From the NCBI RefSeq assembly GCF_049340185.1, contig NZ_JBMPPC010000004.1, positions 1 to 64,000 of the forward strand: a stretch of 64,000 bases of DNA. Reading direction: 5' to 3'. Each line of letters opens with the position of its first letter. The first letter of the stretch is position 1. The notes below the pieces were generated by a model. It saw nothing but the letters and a program-made list of their open reading frames with translations. It was not told where the DNA came from and did not search any database. This stretch comes from Undibacterium sp049340185 (GTDB lineage: Bacteria > Pseudomonadota > Gammaproteobacteria > Burkholderiales > Burkholderiaceae_D). Below are positions 8,894 through 18,224 of this stretch, piece after piece. Position numbers and translations under genes: made by a program.

Positions 8894-10450
8894 CTAAGGG
8901 CGCATCATCGCGGCAAGTAATTGACTCTTCAGAGTTTTGATTAATGCGGTTTCGTCAGGTGGTACGCCTTCTTCCGCCGCGACAGCGCGGTCAGCGTAAA
9001 AGAATCCCAGTGGCTTTTTTTGAATCACCAGCGGCAGCACAATAAAGCTGCGGGTATCAGGCAGGAGCTGGTGGTGCCAGGCGGGTAATAATTTTTGTAT
9101 CTTCGGTACGGTTGCGTCTGAAATCATCAGATCGACGTTATTGCTCATCGCCAGATGAAAAACATCTTGTTCACTCTTCATCGGAAACACAAAGCCTCGC
9201 TGTCGCTCAGCATAGGATTCGCCGACCGACACCCGAGCAACATAGCGCGAGGTTTGCAACTCACGCAGACAAGCCGTGGCAAAACGAAAACCCATACTGC
9301 TGTACAAGGTTTCCAGCACCAGCAAAATCATATCGTTCAACTTGATCTGATCCGACGCCAGCATCTGCGTGACGTCCTGCACGCCCGCCAGCAAGAGATC
9401 ACGCGCATTATGCGGCTTGCCGCTGGCATAGCGCTCAGCTTGTTGCATCTGCTCAGAGTCGTAGGTCTTCAACAGAAATTCGCTAGGAACTCCCTCATCC
9501 TCCGTCAACACATCCCCCGCCTGACCATCGGCAGGCAGAGCGATATCCATGCTCTCGGCAAGCTGCCGGGTTTCTTGCACGACTTTACTTAACAGTTCGT
9601 CGAGTTTTTGCTGATCGAGCTCCAGCACTTTGCCGAACTTCAGTAACAGAGGCTTACAACGTGCGCTCAGATTATCGTTGCCCGTTGTCAGTACCAGTCC
9701 TGCGACTTCGTCGCTGAAGCTGGCAACCTGTTTTAACCATTCGTTGCGGTGTGTCGCTTTTTTTTGCTCGCCCATCGGCAGCGGACCGAGCGACTGAATA
9801 ATCGATTCGGGGATTTTCCATTCCTGCAGAGCCAAACCGCCCAGCCTGTCGTAGCTACATCCCATCAGCAAGTTTGCCGCATTCCCTGCATCGGCGTGAC
9901 CACTGAGCAGCATTGCCTCGATACGCCCGAAAAGGACATGATCGAACGAAGCAACCAGCAGGCGTCCGATATTTTTGAACAAGGCCGCAACCGCCGCTTC
10001 TTCTGCGTCCTGATACCTGCCGCGCTGCGCCATTTCACGCCCGATGATACTTGCGCACAAGGCATGCATGAGCTCCTTGCGTACACTTTGCGCTTGGCTT
10101 TTATCCTTAAAACAATCGACCAGCAGCATTGCCAGAGCGCTGGTCTTAACGGTATTAAAACCCAGCAAAAAAATCGCTCTGGAGATGGTTGTAACCGGTA
10201 CACCAGCAGCCGTACGGTAATGGATGGTATTGGAGAGCCGCAGAATTTTCTGCGTCAGAGAAACATCGGCCAAAACAAAATGGGCGAGTTTGGAAACCGA
10301 GTCTTCACCGCTGGAGGTAATCTCAACCACCTTAGCAACCGCGGCACCCAGCGTCGGCAATGCCATATCCTCGCTGATTTTTCGCATCAGCCGGTCACGC
10401 GGCGACTCGGGCGCATGCTGACCTAAATAAACCGAAGTGTCATTGGACAT
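8894..10450 (-). CDS. HDOD domain signalling protein
   Basis: A 518-residue cytoplasmic protein. Residues about 22-220 form an HDOD domain (LMRKISEDMALPTLGAAVAK, LADVSLTQKILRLSNTIHY, ISRAIFLLGFNTVKTSALAM, AAVAALFKNIGRLLVA), a non-catalytic relative of HD-GYP that lacks the HD metal pair. Residues about 345-518 look like a GAF-type sensory domain (LNDMILLVLETLYSSMGFRF, FIVLPLVIQKKPLGFFYADR). Such proteins act as scaffolds or adaptors in two-component and cyclic-di-GMP signalling. The response regulator/TPR gene lies 142 bp upstream on the same strand, so they may work together. The ATG at 10448-10450 gives a complete domain. Confidence 0.84.
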   Translation of the reverse strand: MSNDTSVYLGQHAPESPRDRLMRKISEDMALPTLGAAVAKVVEITSSGEDSVSKLAHFVLADVSLTQKILRLSNTIHYRTAAGVPVTTISRAIFLLGFNTVKTSALAMLLVDCFKDKSQAQSVRKELMHALCASIIGREMAQRGRYQDAEEAAVAALFKNIGRLLVASFDHVLFGRIEAMLLSGHADAGNAANLLMGCSYDRLGGLALQEWKIPESIIQSLGPLPMGEQKKATHRNEWLKQVASFSDEVAGLVLTTGNDNLSARCKPLLLKFGKVLELDQQKLDELLSKVVQETRQLAESMDIALPADGQAGDVLTEDEGVPSEFLLKTYDSEQMQQAERYASGKPHNARDLLLAGVQDVTQMLASDQIKLNDMILLVLETLYSSMGFRFATACLRELQTSRYVARVSVGESYAERQRGFVFPMKSEQDVFHLAMSNNVDLMISDATVPKIQKLLPAWHHQLLPDTRSFIVLPLVIQKKPLGFFYADRAVAAEEGVPPDETALIKTLKSQLLAAMMRP

Positions 10451-10592
10451 GAATAAATTCGCTGGCGAACCTGCTGGCTGTTGGGGAAGTGGTCTGTTGG
10501 TATGAGCATACTTTAATCAATTTCACCGCCGGGACAAACCTGCCCCGGTGGTTTCCTGATTGGGTAGTACGTCTACCTTATTTACGCCTGCC

Positions 10593-12221
10593 TTATTTAG
10601 TTTTACGTATCACATTAATGCCATATTTCTTTTGCAGATCGTCATACAGGCCTTGTATCGCTTTAAGTCGAGGATTCATCGGATCGAGGCGGCGCGCCGA
10701 TTCAATCAGGTGTTTTGCCTGCTCACCGATCTGATGATCCCAACCCAGGTTTTCCAGGCATTTCAAGGTTGCCAGTGCCGCATTCATCACAACCTGCGGA
10801 TTGTCCGGCGACTTGCGTGCTGCGGTGGTCAACAATTCTACTGAACCTCGGAAATCGCCCTGCTTGGCTTTTTGCACCCCTTGCGCCACCAGATCCATCA
10901 CTTCTTTTTGGCTTTGCTGCGCCAGTTCCTTGCCGAGATGTCCTTTGCCTGCACTCTCAAATACGCCCAGGGCACGCGCCATGACTTTCTGGTTGGTCGC
11001 ATTGCGCATCACGTCGAGAATGACCTCTGAGGCCTCGCCTTCCTGATTGTTGTCGAGACAGCTTTTAGCTAGTCCCAGCTTGAGATTGGTGGACAGACCG
11101 ATGTTTTCTTTGCTGGCTGCGACGGCGGCACCCAGCTCTTCTGTCAGCCGGGCATCACCGGTCGACGCATGAATTTTGGCAGCCGAAATCGCTCTGCAGG
11201 CAGCCGTCTTTTTCAGGCCGACCATGTTTTTTTCCATATCACGGATCACGGATTTAGCTTGTTCCGTATCGCCTTTTTTTACCAGTGCATCGACTAACTT
11301 GACATGATCTTCTGGATCACGGAATTCTGAGAATTTGGCTTTCGCAACGACTTTTTTAAAGGTCAGCTCGGCCGTCTCCACATCGCCGGTTTCTAAAGCG
11401 ATTTCACCGAGCTTACGCAAGCGGCGCACGGCATGCGGTGACACGCCGACGGCGGTAGTCAGTACCGTCTGCGCTTCTGGTAATTCGCCGATTGCCTCGT
11501 GGGTCTTGGCCAACCAGTCGTAGGCATCCATATACTTGCTGTTCTCTGCGACCAGATTCTTGAGAATTGCCTCCGCCTCCTGGTATTTACCTTGCATGAA
11601 CAGAGTCTTTGCCAGACCGAGCTTAGCCCAGGCAACCGCCTTCATTTCAAACAAGGCGGTGTAGAGCTCCTCGGCTTCGGCAGCCTCACCAAGAATCACA
11701 TGCAACTCAGCGCGTATACGCATGAAGTCGACCAGATAACGCGGAAAATCCCGCTCGCCGTGATGACAGGCATTAATAGCTTCGACCAGTGCGCCCTGCT
11801 CCATCAGGCCATAAACTTCGACGAAGGCTTTACGCTTTTCAATTGCCTTCATCACCCGTTCCAGCAGCATGTCTGCGGTGAACGGTTTGAGCAGATAATC
11901 GGATGGTGCCAGCTCCGCCGCACTCACCACTTTGGCGTAGGCGCGCTCAGCAGTGACCATGATGAAAATCGTGGAGAGAGGCGTGAGTTTATGGTGACGA
12001 ACATCTTCGAGCAATTGCTGTCCGTCTTGACCGACACCGAGATCGTACTCACATAAAACCAGATCAAATACTTTCGCTTGAATCGTACGGATAGCCGTGC
12101 CCGCAGTCAGGGCATGTTCAATTTTGTTGATACCGCATAAATTCAGCATATTGTGCAAACTGACACGCATACCTGCATGCGGTTCAATGAGCAGTGCTCT
12201 AATGTCAGCCAAGTCGCTCAT
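10593..12221 (-). CDS. Response regulator receiver domain fused to TPR repeats
   Basis: A 542-residue protein with a receiver domain at about 7-125 and tetratricopeptide-type repeats over about 135-530. In the receiver domain the lysine (DYLLKPF) and threonine (FIMVTAERA) switch residues are present. The phospho-acceptor position reads LVLCEYDLG, so glutamate (E58) stands where aspartate is expected and the acidic pocket is reduced to E13. The TPR part shows AEAEELYTALFEMKAVAWAK, GKYQEAEAILKNLVAENSKY and similar helical pairs and would bind partner proteins. I use the ATG at 12219-12221; a GTG two codons upstream is possible. It precedes the HDOD gene. Confidence 0.82.
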   Translation of the reverse strand: MSDLADIRALLIEPHAGMRVSLHNMLNLCGINKIEHALTAGTAIRTIQAKVFDLVLCEYDLGVGQDGQQLLEDVRHHKLTPLSTIFIMVTAERAYAKVVSAAELAPSDYLLKPFTADMLLERVMKAIEKRKAFVEVYGLMEQGALVEAINACHHGERDFPRYLVDFMRIRAELHVILGEAAEAEELYTALFEMKAVAWAKLGLAKTLFMQGKYQEAEAILKNLVAENSKYMDAYDWLAKTHEAIGELPEAQTVLTTAVGVSPHAVRRLRKLGEIALETGDVETAELTFKKVVAKAKFSEFRDPEDHVKLVDALVKKGDTEQAKSVIRDMEKNMVGLKKTAACRAISAAKIHASTGDARLTEELGAAVAASKENIGLSTNLKLGLAKSCLDNNQEGEASEVILDVMRNATNQKVMARALGVFESAGKGHLGKELAQQSQKEVMDLVAQGVQKAKQGDFRGSVELLTTAARKSPDNPQVVMNAALATLKCLENLGWDHQIGEQAKHLIESARRLDPMNPRLKAIQGLYDDLQKKYGINVIRKTK

Positions 12222-12639
12222 GGGCACTTTCGGGAGTATCGTTATTGACAGAACTCATTACAGATCTCATTACAACACTGGTACAAATTGTTTCCGCAAC
12301 GCGCATCGACAAAGACAGTGCAAAGAGTCCGGCGAGGAGATGCGCCACGTAGCAGGCAGTTGTGTATCAGTCCCATTATGATGATGAAGGTCTGTTATGT
12401 CTGTAATGCCTATTATTTATGTTTATTATTTGTATCTATGGTTAATGCGCTTGCCTGCATCAGGCTCACTGCATCCGTCTCGGGCAATTCGGTTTCATAA
12501 CAACGTCAACCGTGTCAATACTAAGGTGTCGTCGCAATTATGCTAAAACTTTAACCGATTCAGGCAAATCGTGAATAGAAATTGCAGAGTTTTTGCGTCG
12601 CGGTTTACCAAAATGCCACGTTGTTATTTTTTCGCAAAC
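12222..12639. other. Intergenic stretch, no gene recognised
   Basis: This 418-bp region holds the promoter side of the response-regulator gene. It is AT-rich around 12390-12440 and shows no convincing reading frame, tRNA or hairpin. I see nothing that can be named in it. Confidence 0.5.
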
Positions 12640-12837
12640 TCATTTCAGAAAACGCGCAATCGACAGGACGAACAGCGAAAGCAGAATCGTCGAGGCAAAC
12701 GGAAATGAAAAATTCCGGCCAAACAGCTTAAATCGCAGATCCCCTGGCAAGCGTCCTATGCCTAATTTTTCTAGCCAGGGCAGCAGAGTGGTGAACACAA
12801 TCAGGGCTAGAAATATCGTTAATACCCAACGTATCAT
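12640..12837 (-). CDS. DUF2905 family small membrane protein
   Basis: A 65-residue protein with two hydrophobic helices (about 4-22 and 45-62) separated by the DUF2905 core LEKLGIGRLPGDLRFKLFGR. The function of the family is unknown; it is common in proteobacteria as a stand-alone gene. The ATG at 12835-12837 fits the usual length. It lies downstream of midA on the same strand, with a short repeat element in the gap. Confidence 0.85.
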   Translation of the reverse strand: MIRWVLTIFLALIVFTTLLPWLEKLGIGRLPGDLRFKLFGRNFSFPFASTILLSLFVLSIARFLK

Positions 12838-12873
12838 GTACCTGCCTTCATGACTATGGTGTGCTCATTATTC

Positions 12874-12957
12874 ATATACTCCCCTTATATCTTGATAAAA
12901 AAGGCTTATTCCGCCCGCATTCATTAGTGCATTAAAATATACTAAGGGTGAGTATAG
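12874..12957. repeat. Short terminal-inverted-repeat element, family 2, copy 1
   Basis: An 84-bp AT-rich block beginning ATATACTCCCCTTAT and ending ATACTAAGGGTGAGTATA, so its ends are inverted copies of each other (TATACTC / GAGTATA). A second copy lies at 21235-21318. Between the ends the copies share AAAAANAGGCTTA, CCCGCATT and GTGCNTTNAAATATACTA. It lies between midA and the DUF2905 gene. Size and TA-rich ends suggest a MITE-like element, or a regulatory module. Confidence 0.7.
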
Positions 12958-12973
12958 ATAATTTGATCAAGAA

Positions 12974-14305
12974 TCACAGCCGGTGACTGCGATCATGGCG
13001 CAATAACTGCGAATCCAGTTCTACGCCGCAACCGACGATCAGCACTTTGAACAATTCCCCCATCTCCGCTGGCGAAATCAGCTTTTGCAAAGCGTTCGCC
13101 TGCGGCAAATACTGCATCGGGTCGTCTGCCGGTGTACGCATCAGGAGCTGCGCAATCCCCGCTTCCAGCAAAAATCCCGCCTGACTCAAGTACGCCAGCA
13201 CCTCCAGTCCGCCGGCCTGCGCTGCCAGTGCCATCGCCGTGAAGTCAACGTGCGCGGTAATATCTTGCAAACCCGGCAAATAAAACGGATCAGGATGCGA
13301 GTGATGCCGATAGTGACACATCAAGGTGCCCTGCGCTCTTTGCTCCAAATAATACTCATGCGCCGGAAAACCATAATCGAGCAAAATCGCAACGGCTGCG
13401 CTACCGGGCGGCACTGCTTCTGCCTCCGCTGCATTTACTGCGTTGGCTAAGGATCCTTGCGAATCTTGCGAATTTTTCTCCCCTGCCGTCAGCATTGCCG
13501 CCAGACTGCGCATAAATCCGCTACTAACTGCATGCAGCTCGGTCAGGTACCCCAGAGGCAATTCTGCATGATCCGGAATCTGCGCCTGCAATTGCGCCAT
13601 CAACGCGGCATCACAATCGCGTTCGCTCCAGACAAAAGAGGCTACTGTCGATGCCGCCGCCTCAGTTGCCGAGGCATGAAGAGCTAAAGTATCAGGCGCT
13701 GAAGTATTTCGCTCATCAGCCAGACTGACACCAACCTCGCGCCAGCCCTGCTCTGTCTTACACACCAGTTGCACTGGCATGGCGTCGAGCACTTCGTTGC
13801 CTAGCACGACGCCGCTGAACGAGACCGGCATTTGTTGCAGCCATTGCACTTGCGGGAAATTTTTCAGCAAATCTTCTTGCCTTGCTCTGAGCTCACCGGA
13901 CAATTCCACGATAAAATAGCGCTCAATAGCAATGCCTGACACCTGACATTCTGACAAAAAATCGAAGGCCAGCCGCCCGGTTCCTGCGCCGAACTCCATC
14001 ACATTGGCACTGGTTTGCGCGAATAAAGCGCCCGCCAATTGCGCCAGAGTCGCACCAAAAAGCGGTGACATCTCTGGTGCAGTTGTAAAATCACCGTCTT
14101 TACCGAGTTTTGCGGCACCGCCGCTGTAATATCCAAGATCCGGCGCATATAACGCCAGCTCCATGTATCGGGCAAACGAGATCCAGCCCGCCTGTGCCCT
14201 GATGTCTTCGCTGATCAGTTGCTGTAAAGCCCGCGACGCCGCCAGGGCATCGTCACCGGGGACAGGGAGTGAAAGTGGTGGTCGTGGAGAATGAGGTAGT
14301 CGCAT
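12974..14305 (-). CDS. MidA/NDUFAF7-type SAM-dependent methyltransferase
   Basis: A 443-residue member of the MidA (DUF185, COG1565) family, the bacterial relatives of mitochondrial NDUFAF7, which methylates an arginine of a complex I subunit. Seen features: GWISFARYMELALYAPDLGY and the substrate-side YSGGAAKLGKDGDFTTAPE near residues 40-80, the SAM-binding loop VMEFGAGTGRLAFDFL near 100-115, and GVVLGNEVLDAMPVQL near 165-180, all classical. The alanine-rich middle (about 195-300) is low complexity and poorly conserved. The role in bacteria is not established. It is transcribed divergently from the SDR-folB genes, a common Burkholderiales arrangement. Confidence 0.9.
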   Translation of the reverse strand: MRLPHSPRPPLSLPVPGDDALAASRALQQLISEDIRAQAGWISFARYMELALYAPDLGYYSGGAAKLGKDGDFTTAPEMSPLFGATLAQLAGALFAQTSANVMEFGAGTGRLAFDFLSECQVSGIAIERYFIVELSGELRARQEDLLKNFPQVQWLQQMPVSFSGVVLGNEVLDAMPVQLVCKTEQGWREVGVSLADERNTSAPDTLALHASATEAAASTVASFVWSERDCDAALMAQLQAQIPDHAELPLGYLTELHAVSSGFMRSLAAMLTAGEKNSQDSQGSLANAVNAAEAEAVPPGSAAVAILLDYGFPAHEYYLEQRAQGTLMCHYRHHSHPDPFYLPGLQDITAHVDFTAMALAAQAGGLEVLAYLSQAGFLLEAGIAQLLMRTPADDPMQYLPQANALQKLISPAEMGELFKVLIVGCGVELDSQLLRHDRSHRL

Positions 14306-14387
14306 ACCCGCATTGTATAAAAATCGTCGCCATTGCAGGTGACAATTACAGGATCAATCAGTGAGAAACCAGTGAAAACGCATTTCC

Positions 14388-15227
14388 ATGACTAATTTAA
14401 TCAGCAGCGCAGTAACCAATACAGCGGCCGGCGAAAAGCCGCGCGTCGCCCTCGTGACCGGTGCGGCAAAACGCATAGGCCGCACGATTGCACTGACGTT
14501 GGCGCAGCGCGGCTGGGACGTAGCTGTCCACTACGGACAATCAGAAGAAGATGCGCTGACGCTGGTTGCCGAGATCAAAGCACTGGGCCGTCGTTCGGTC
14601 GCGTTGCAGTGTGATTTAGCCAATGAAAATGCGGTTCAGGCTTTATTACCAAGAGCGATTGCCGCCTTTGGCAGCGTGCATTGCGTCGTCAACAATGCCT
14701 CACTTTTTGAAGAAGACCAGATCGACAGCCTCACACAACGTTCGCTGGACAAGCACATGCATGCGAATCTGCACGCTCCGTTGATGTTGGCAAAGGCCTT
14801 GCACGCAGCGACGCCGGACGGTCAGCAAAGCTGCGTGATTAATCTGCTGGACCAAAAGCTGCAAAACCTGAATCCTGATTTTTTGTCCTACACCTTATCC
14901 AAAGCTGCCCTGCAATGCGCCACCACGACATTGGCGCAAGCGCTGGCGCCAAAGGTGCGCGTCGTCGGCGTGTCACCGGGTATTACAATGGTATCGGGCC
15001 ATCAGACTGAGGCTGATTTTGCGCAAGCACATCAGGTCACGCCGCTGGGACGCTCCAGCACCCCGGAAGATATTGCACAAACGATTTGCTTCGTTGCGGA
15101 GATGCCCGCAATGACCGGCACCACGATTACGGTCGATGGCGGCCAGCATCTGCTGCCGTCAGCACGTGACATCATGTATGTCGTCACGGCCGATACCGCA
15201 TTACCAAATACCCTACCACCCCTTTGA
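14388..15227 (+). CDS. Pteridine-reductase-like short-chain dehydrogenase (FolM type)
   Basis: A 279-residue SDR with NADPH-binding motif TGAAKRIGRTIA near residue 25 and active-site YTLSKAA. The position usually held by the SDR serine reads NLLDQKLQNLNPDFLSY, with aspartate, as in PTR1/FolM dihydromonapterin/pteridine reductases. The N-terminal arginine in AKRIG and the acidic position fit NADPH use. The gene lies 16 bp upstream of folB, so a role in reduced-pterin or folate metabolism is likely. Another SDR activity cannot be excluded. Confidence 0.83.
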   Translation: MTNLISSAVTNTAAGEKPRVALVTGAAKRIGRTIALTLAQRGWDVAVHYGQSEEDALTLVAEIKALGRRSVALQCDLANENAVQALLPRAIAAFGSVHCVVNNASLFEEDQIDSLTQRSLDKHMHANLHAPLMLAKALHAATPDGQQSCVINLLDQKLQNLNPDFLSYTLSKAALQCATTTLAQALAPKVRVVGVSPGITMVSGHQTEADFAQAHQVTPLGRSSTPEDIAQTICFVAEMPAMTGTTITVDGGQHLLPSARDIMYVVTADTALPNTLPPL

Positions 15228-15243
15228 TTGAGTCGACCATCTT

Positions 15244-15642
15244 ATGTTATCTGTCCTCCACTACCCACAACTCGCCGATTGCCGCCGCCTGTTTTTGCGC
15301 AACTACGAAATCATGATCAATATCGGCGTGCATGATTTTGAAAAAAAGGGCGAACAGCGTGTTCTCATCAATGTGGATCTGTATATCCCGCTGGCCTTGT
15401 CCACACCAACTGCCGATCATCTCGACGAGGTGGTGGATTATGATTTCATCCGCGAGACCATCGCCCAGCGTATGGCACAAGGTCACGTACATCTGCAAGA
15501 AACCTTGTGCGACGACGTCGCCAAGCGCATGCTGACACATCCGCGTGTACGTGCAGTCCGCGTCTCGACGATGAAGCCCGATGTCTATCCGGATTGCGAA
15601 GGCGTCGGCGTGGAAGTCTTCCAGATTAAAGCGGACATCTGA
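15244..15642 (+). CDS. folB: Dihydroneopterin aldolase
   Basis: A 132-residue enzyme of the FolB family that cleaves 7,8-dihydroneopterin to 6-hydroxymethyl-dihydropterin and glycolaldehyde in folate synthesis. Seen: FLRNYEIMINIGVHDFEKKGEQRVLINVDL, the strand-rich T-fold start with the IGVHDFEKK motif, then the catalytic-region VVDYDFIRETI, LQETLCDDVAKRML with the substrate-binding glutamate, and the C-terminal VRVSTMKPDVYPDCEGVGVE. It forms an operon with the pteridine-reductase-like gene 16 bp upstream; ttcA follows 82 bp later. Confidence 0.93.
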   Translation: MLSVLHYPQLADCRRLFLRNYEIMINIGVHDFEKKGEQRVLINVDLYIPLALSTPTADHLDEVVDYDFIRETIAQRMAQGHVHLQETLCDDVAKRMLTHPRVRAVRVSTMKPDVYPDCEGVGVEVFQIKADI

Positions 15643-15724
15643 TCGTTCACTCCGCCACATCGACTTATTGTTATCCGTATTGTTCTATTGTTCTATTGTT
15701 TATTACAGAAACTGAAGCACCATC

Positions 15725-16684
15725 ATGCAAGTACAAGAAACCAGCTTTGCCGATCCCGACACCACCGTCACTGAAACCAACGTGACGACCAGTCAGAAGT
15801 CGCAAGAAAAAATCACCTACGAGAACAATAAGCTGCACAAGCGCCTGTGTCGCCAGGTCGGCCAGGCCATCGGTGATTTTAATATGATTGAAGAAGGCGA
15901 TAAGGTCATGGTCTGCCTGTCCGGCGGCAAGGACAGCTATGCCATGCTGGATATTTTGATGACATTGCGTGAACGTGCTCCGATCAATTTTGAGATCATC
16001 GCCGTCAATCTGGATCAGAAGCAACCGAACTTCCCAGATCACATCCTGCCTGCGTATCTGGAGCAACTCGGCATTCCGTACCACATCGAGAATCAGGATA
16101 CCTACAGCATCGTCAAGCGCCTGATCCCCGAAGGCAAAACGACCTGCTCGCTCTGTTCACGCCTGCGTCGCGGCATCTTGTACCGCGTCGCCGATGAACT
16201 CGGCGCGACCAAGATTGCGCTCGGCCACCATCGCGACGACATCCTGGAAACTTTTTTCCTGAATATGTTTTTCGGCGGCAAACTAAAGGGGATGCCGGCG
16301 AAATTGCAATCCGACGATGGCAAACATATCGTGATCCGTCCACTGGCCTATGTCAAAGAAGCCGACTCCGAACGTTATGCGCAGGTCAAGGGCTTCCCTA
16401 TCATTCCTTGCGATTTATGCGGCTCGCAAGAAAACCTGCAACGTAAGCAGATCAAGAACATGCTGCGTGGCTGGGAAAAAACTAACCCAGGTCGCGTAGA
16501 GAGTATTTTCTCTTCGCTGTCCACCGTTGCGCCATCCCATCTGATGGACAAAAATTTATTCAACTTCAAGGATCTGACAATCGACGGCGTTGCCAATCCT
16601 GACGGCGACATTGCCTTTGATGATGAACCCTGTGCAACGCCGGACAAGAATGTAATTTCTCTGCATTTCGGCAATGACGACTAA
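15725..16684 (+). CDS. ttcA: tRNA 2-thiocytidine(32) synthetase
   Basis: TtcA thiolates cytidine 32 in certain tRNAs using ATP and an iron-sulfur cluster. The 319-residue protein has the PP-loop SGGKDSYAMLD near residue 65, and two CxxC pairs: TCSLCSRLRRG near 140 and PCDLCGSQENLQRKQI near 230. GHHRDDILETFFLNMFFGG is the family core. The N-terminal 25 residues are polar and variable. A strong hairpin terminator follows about 100 bp downstream. Confidence 0.95.
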   Translation: MQVQETSFADPDTTVTETNVTTSQKSQEKITYENNKLHKRLCRQVGQAIGDFNMIEEGDKVMVCLSGGKDSYAMLDILMTLRERAPINFEIIAVNLDQKQPNFPDHILPAYLEQLGIPYHIENQDTYSIVKRLIPEGKTTCSLCSRLRRGILYRVADELGATKIALGHHRDDILETFFLNMFFGGKLKGMPAKLQSDDGKHIVIRPLAYVKEADSERYAQVKGFPIIPCDLCGSQENLQRKQIKNMLRGWEKTNPGRVESIFSSLSTVAPSHLMDKNLFNFKDLTIDGVANPDGDIAFDDEPCATPDKNVISLHFGNDD

Positions 16685-16779
16685 GCTGGCACGCAGCTAA
16701 TTACGTCGTTAATGATCCAACCGATCAACGGTGTGCTCACTAGATCTGGCGACATCACCTTGCATGCACTAAGCAATCA

Positions 16780-16819
16780 TCCAATAAAAAAGCCACCTCG
16801 CGGTGGCATTTTTATTGGA
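16780..16819. terminator. Bidirectional hairpin terminator after ttcA
   Basis: TCCAATAAAAA(A)GCCACC, loop TCGC, then GGTGGCATTTTTATTGGA. The GC stem GCCACC/GGTGGC is flanked by complementary A and T tracts, so it can stop transcription from ttcA and from the opposite strand. Confidence 0.88.
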
Positions 16820-16969
16820 TGCTGTTATTTGATGCTATTTACTTTTTTGCTTCATTGCTTCTTTGCTTCATTGCCCCGTTTATTTACTCACGGATAAAGC
16901 AAGTAGCTAAGCAAGTAACTAAGCCAATGACGCACCAGGCATCAAACAAACGATACAGCGTGGTACAAC

Positions 16970-17353
16970 TTATTTGCTTTTCGCAGTTTGTACTGCATCG
17001 CTGCTAACACGTGCTGGCGTCGCAGGAGCAAAAGCGACATAAGATTCGCCGCCGACAGCCAGACCGTCGTTACGTGCCTGGCTCAATTCTGCCAGCACTT
17101 CTGAGCGTGTTTTACCGTTAGTCGCATTGCTGGTTGCGATCGTTGTGTACGACTCGCCACCGACTTTTTGACCTTCGGCACGTGCCTGAACCAGCTCAGC
17201 GCGTACTTCAGCAGTCGATTTAGTCATGCTAGGGATAGGGAAGCTGACATACGCTTCGCCACCGACTTGATAGTCGCCTGCAAATGCAACAGAACCAGTA
17301 GTAACACCAGCAGTGATCAGGGCAACAGCAGCAATTAATTGTTTCGCATTCAT
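16970..17353 (-). CDS. DUF4148 family exported protein with internal repeats
   Basis: A 127-residue secreted protein with a signal peptide (MNAKQLIAAVALITAGVTTG, cleaved near residue 25). The mature part contains three units led by VGGEAY/VGGESY, each followed by SRAEV-type helices (STAEVRAELVQARAEGQK, TRSEVLAELSQARNDGL); this repeat is the DUF4148 motif. The family is abundant in Burkholderiales and its role is unknown. A GGAG Shine-Dalgarno precedes the ATG. It is divergent from the ECF sigma factor gene, with a 244-bp shared upstream region. Confidence 0.86.
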   Translation of the reverse strand: MNAKQLIAAVALITAGVTTGSVAFAGDYQVGGEAYVSFPIPSMTKSTAEVRAELVQARAEGQKVGGESYTTIATSNATNGKTRSEVLAELSQARNDGLAVGGESYVAFAPATPARVSSDAVQTAKSK

Positions 17354-17597
17354 GATATTTCTCCGATAAATTAGGTTGATGACTCTAGGCAGCGGGACAC
17401 GGTCCCTATGTTCTGCCTCGGTGAGTCGCGCACTGTTTGCTACTTTTACTGCGGTGTCGTGCTCATCGATGAAGCAAGTCTATACATGCCGGACCAATCA
17501 ATAAAGACGACAAAACACAATGAATTGTTGCGCGATAAGGAATAATTGAATAATCCTTGATGACTGGATAACAAATTTCTTCGCCTTATCGTATGAT

Positions 17598-18224
17598 TTG
17601 CAGCAATTCCCTCTATTTCCAGACGAAACGGATCCTCAATTGTCCACCACCAAATTAGACTCAGGCCAGCTCCATATCTGGCTGGCAGGCGTAGCGCGCA
17701 AGGATGCTGCGGCATTTAAATCGCTCTACGAAGCAACTTCGCCGAAACTGTTTGGCTTCGCGCTGCGTATATTAGTTAAGCGCGAACTGGCGGAAGAAGT
17801 GTTGCAAGAAAGTTTTGTCAACATCTGGAACAATGCCGCCAGTTATCAGTCAAGTCTGGCCGCGCCCATGACCTGGATGACAACCATCGTGCGCAACCGC
17901 GCCTTTGACTTGTTACGCAGACTCGATCATGACGTAGAAATTGACGCGGATAACTTCGATATGGATGTCGTGCACGCACTGGAAAGCGGCGAACTCACCC
18001 CGATACAGTCACTGGAAATGACGCAAGACGCCCAGGCGCTCGCGTCCTGCATGTCGCGGCTCGAAGGCTTGCACCGCCAGGCCATGGCGCTGGCGTTTTA
18101 TCACGACCTGTCACATAGCGAAGTCGCCGAACAGATGAAATTACCAATGGGCACCGTCAAGACCTGGATACGCCGCGGATTAGACAAGCTGCGCACCTGC
18201 CTTGGCAAAATGGAGTTAGCATGA
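17598..18224 (+). CDS. ECF-type RNA polymerase sigma factor
   Basis: A 208-residue sigma-70 family protein. Region 2 spans about 30-100 (FKSLYEATSPKLFGFALRIL, ELAEEVLQESFVNIWNNAASY, MTWMTTIVRNRAFDLLRR), and region 4 spans about 145-205 (LEGLHRQAMALAFYHDLSHSEVAEQMKLPMGTVKTWIRRGLDKLR). The paired gene downstream encodes an RskA-like anti-sigma factor with an ATGA overlap, so this is a SigK-like pair. The start is uncertain: the frame has no ATG before residue 70 and I use the TTG at 17598; another TTG at 17640 would also keep region 2. No clear Shine-Dalgarno was seen. Confidence 0.88.
   Translation: MQQFPLFPDETDPQLSTTKLDSGQLHIWLAGVARKDAAAFKSLYEATSPKLFGFALRILVKRELAEEVLQESFVNIWNNAASYQSSLAAPMTWMTTIVRNRAFDLLRRLDHDVEIDADNFDMDVVHALESGELTPIQSLEMTQDAQALASCMSRLEGLHRQAMALAFYHDLSHSEVAEQMKLPMGTVKTWIRRGLDKLRTCLGKMELA

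Noticed and set aside
9749..10426. 225-codon plus-strand frame
   Set aside because: It lies fully antisense to the conserved HDOD domain and its product is rich in Arg, Gln and Cys without any motif.
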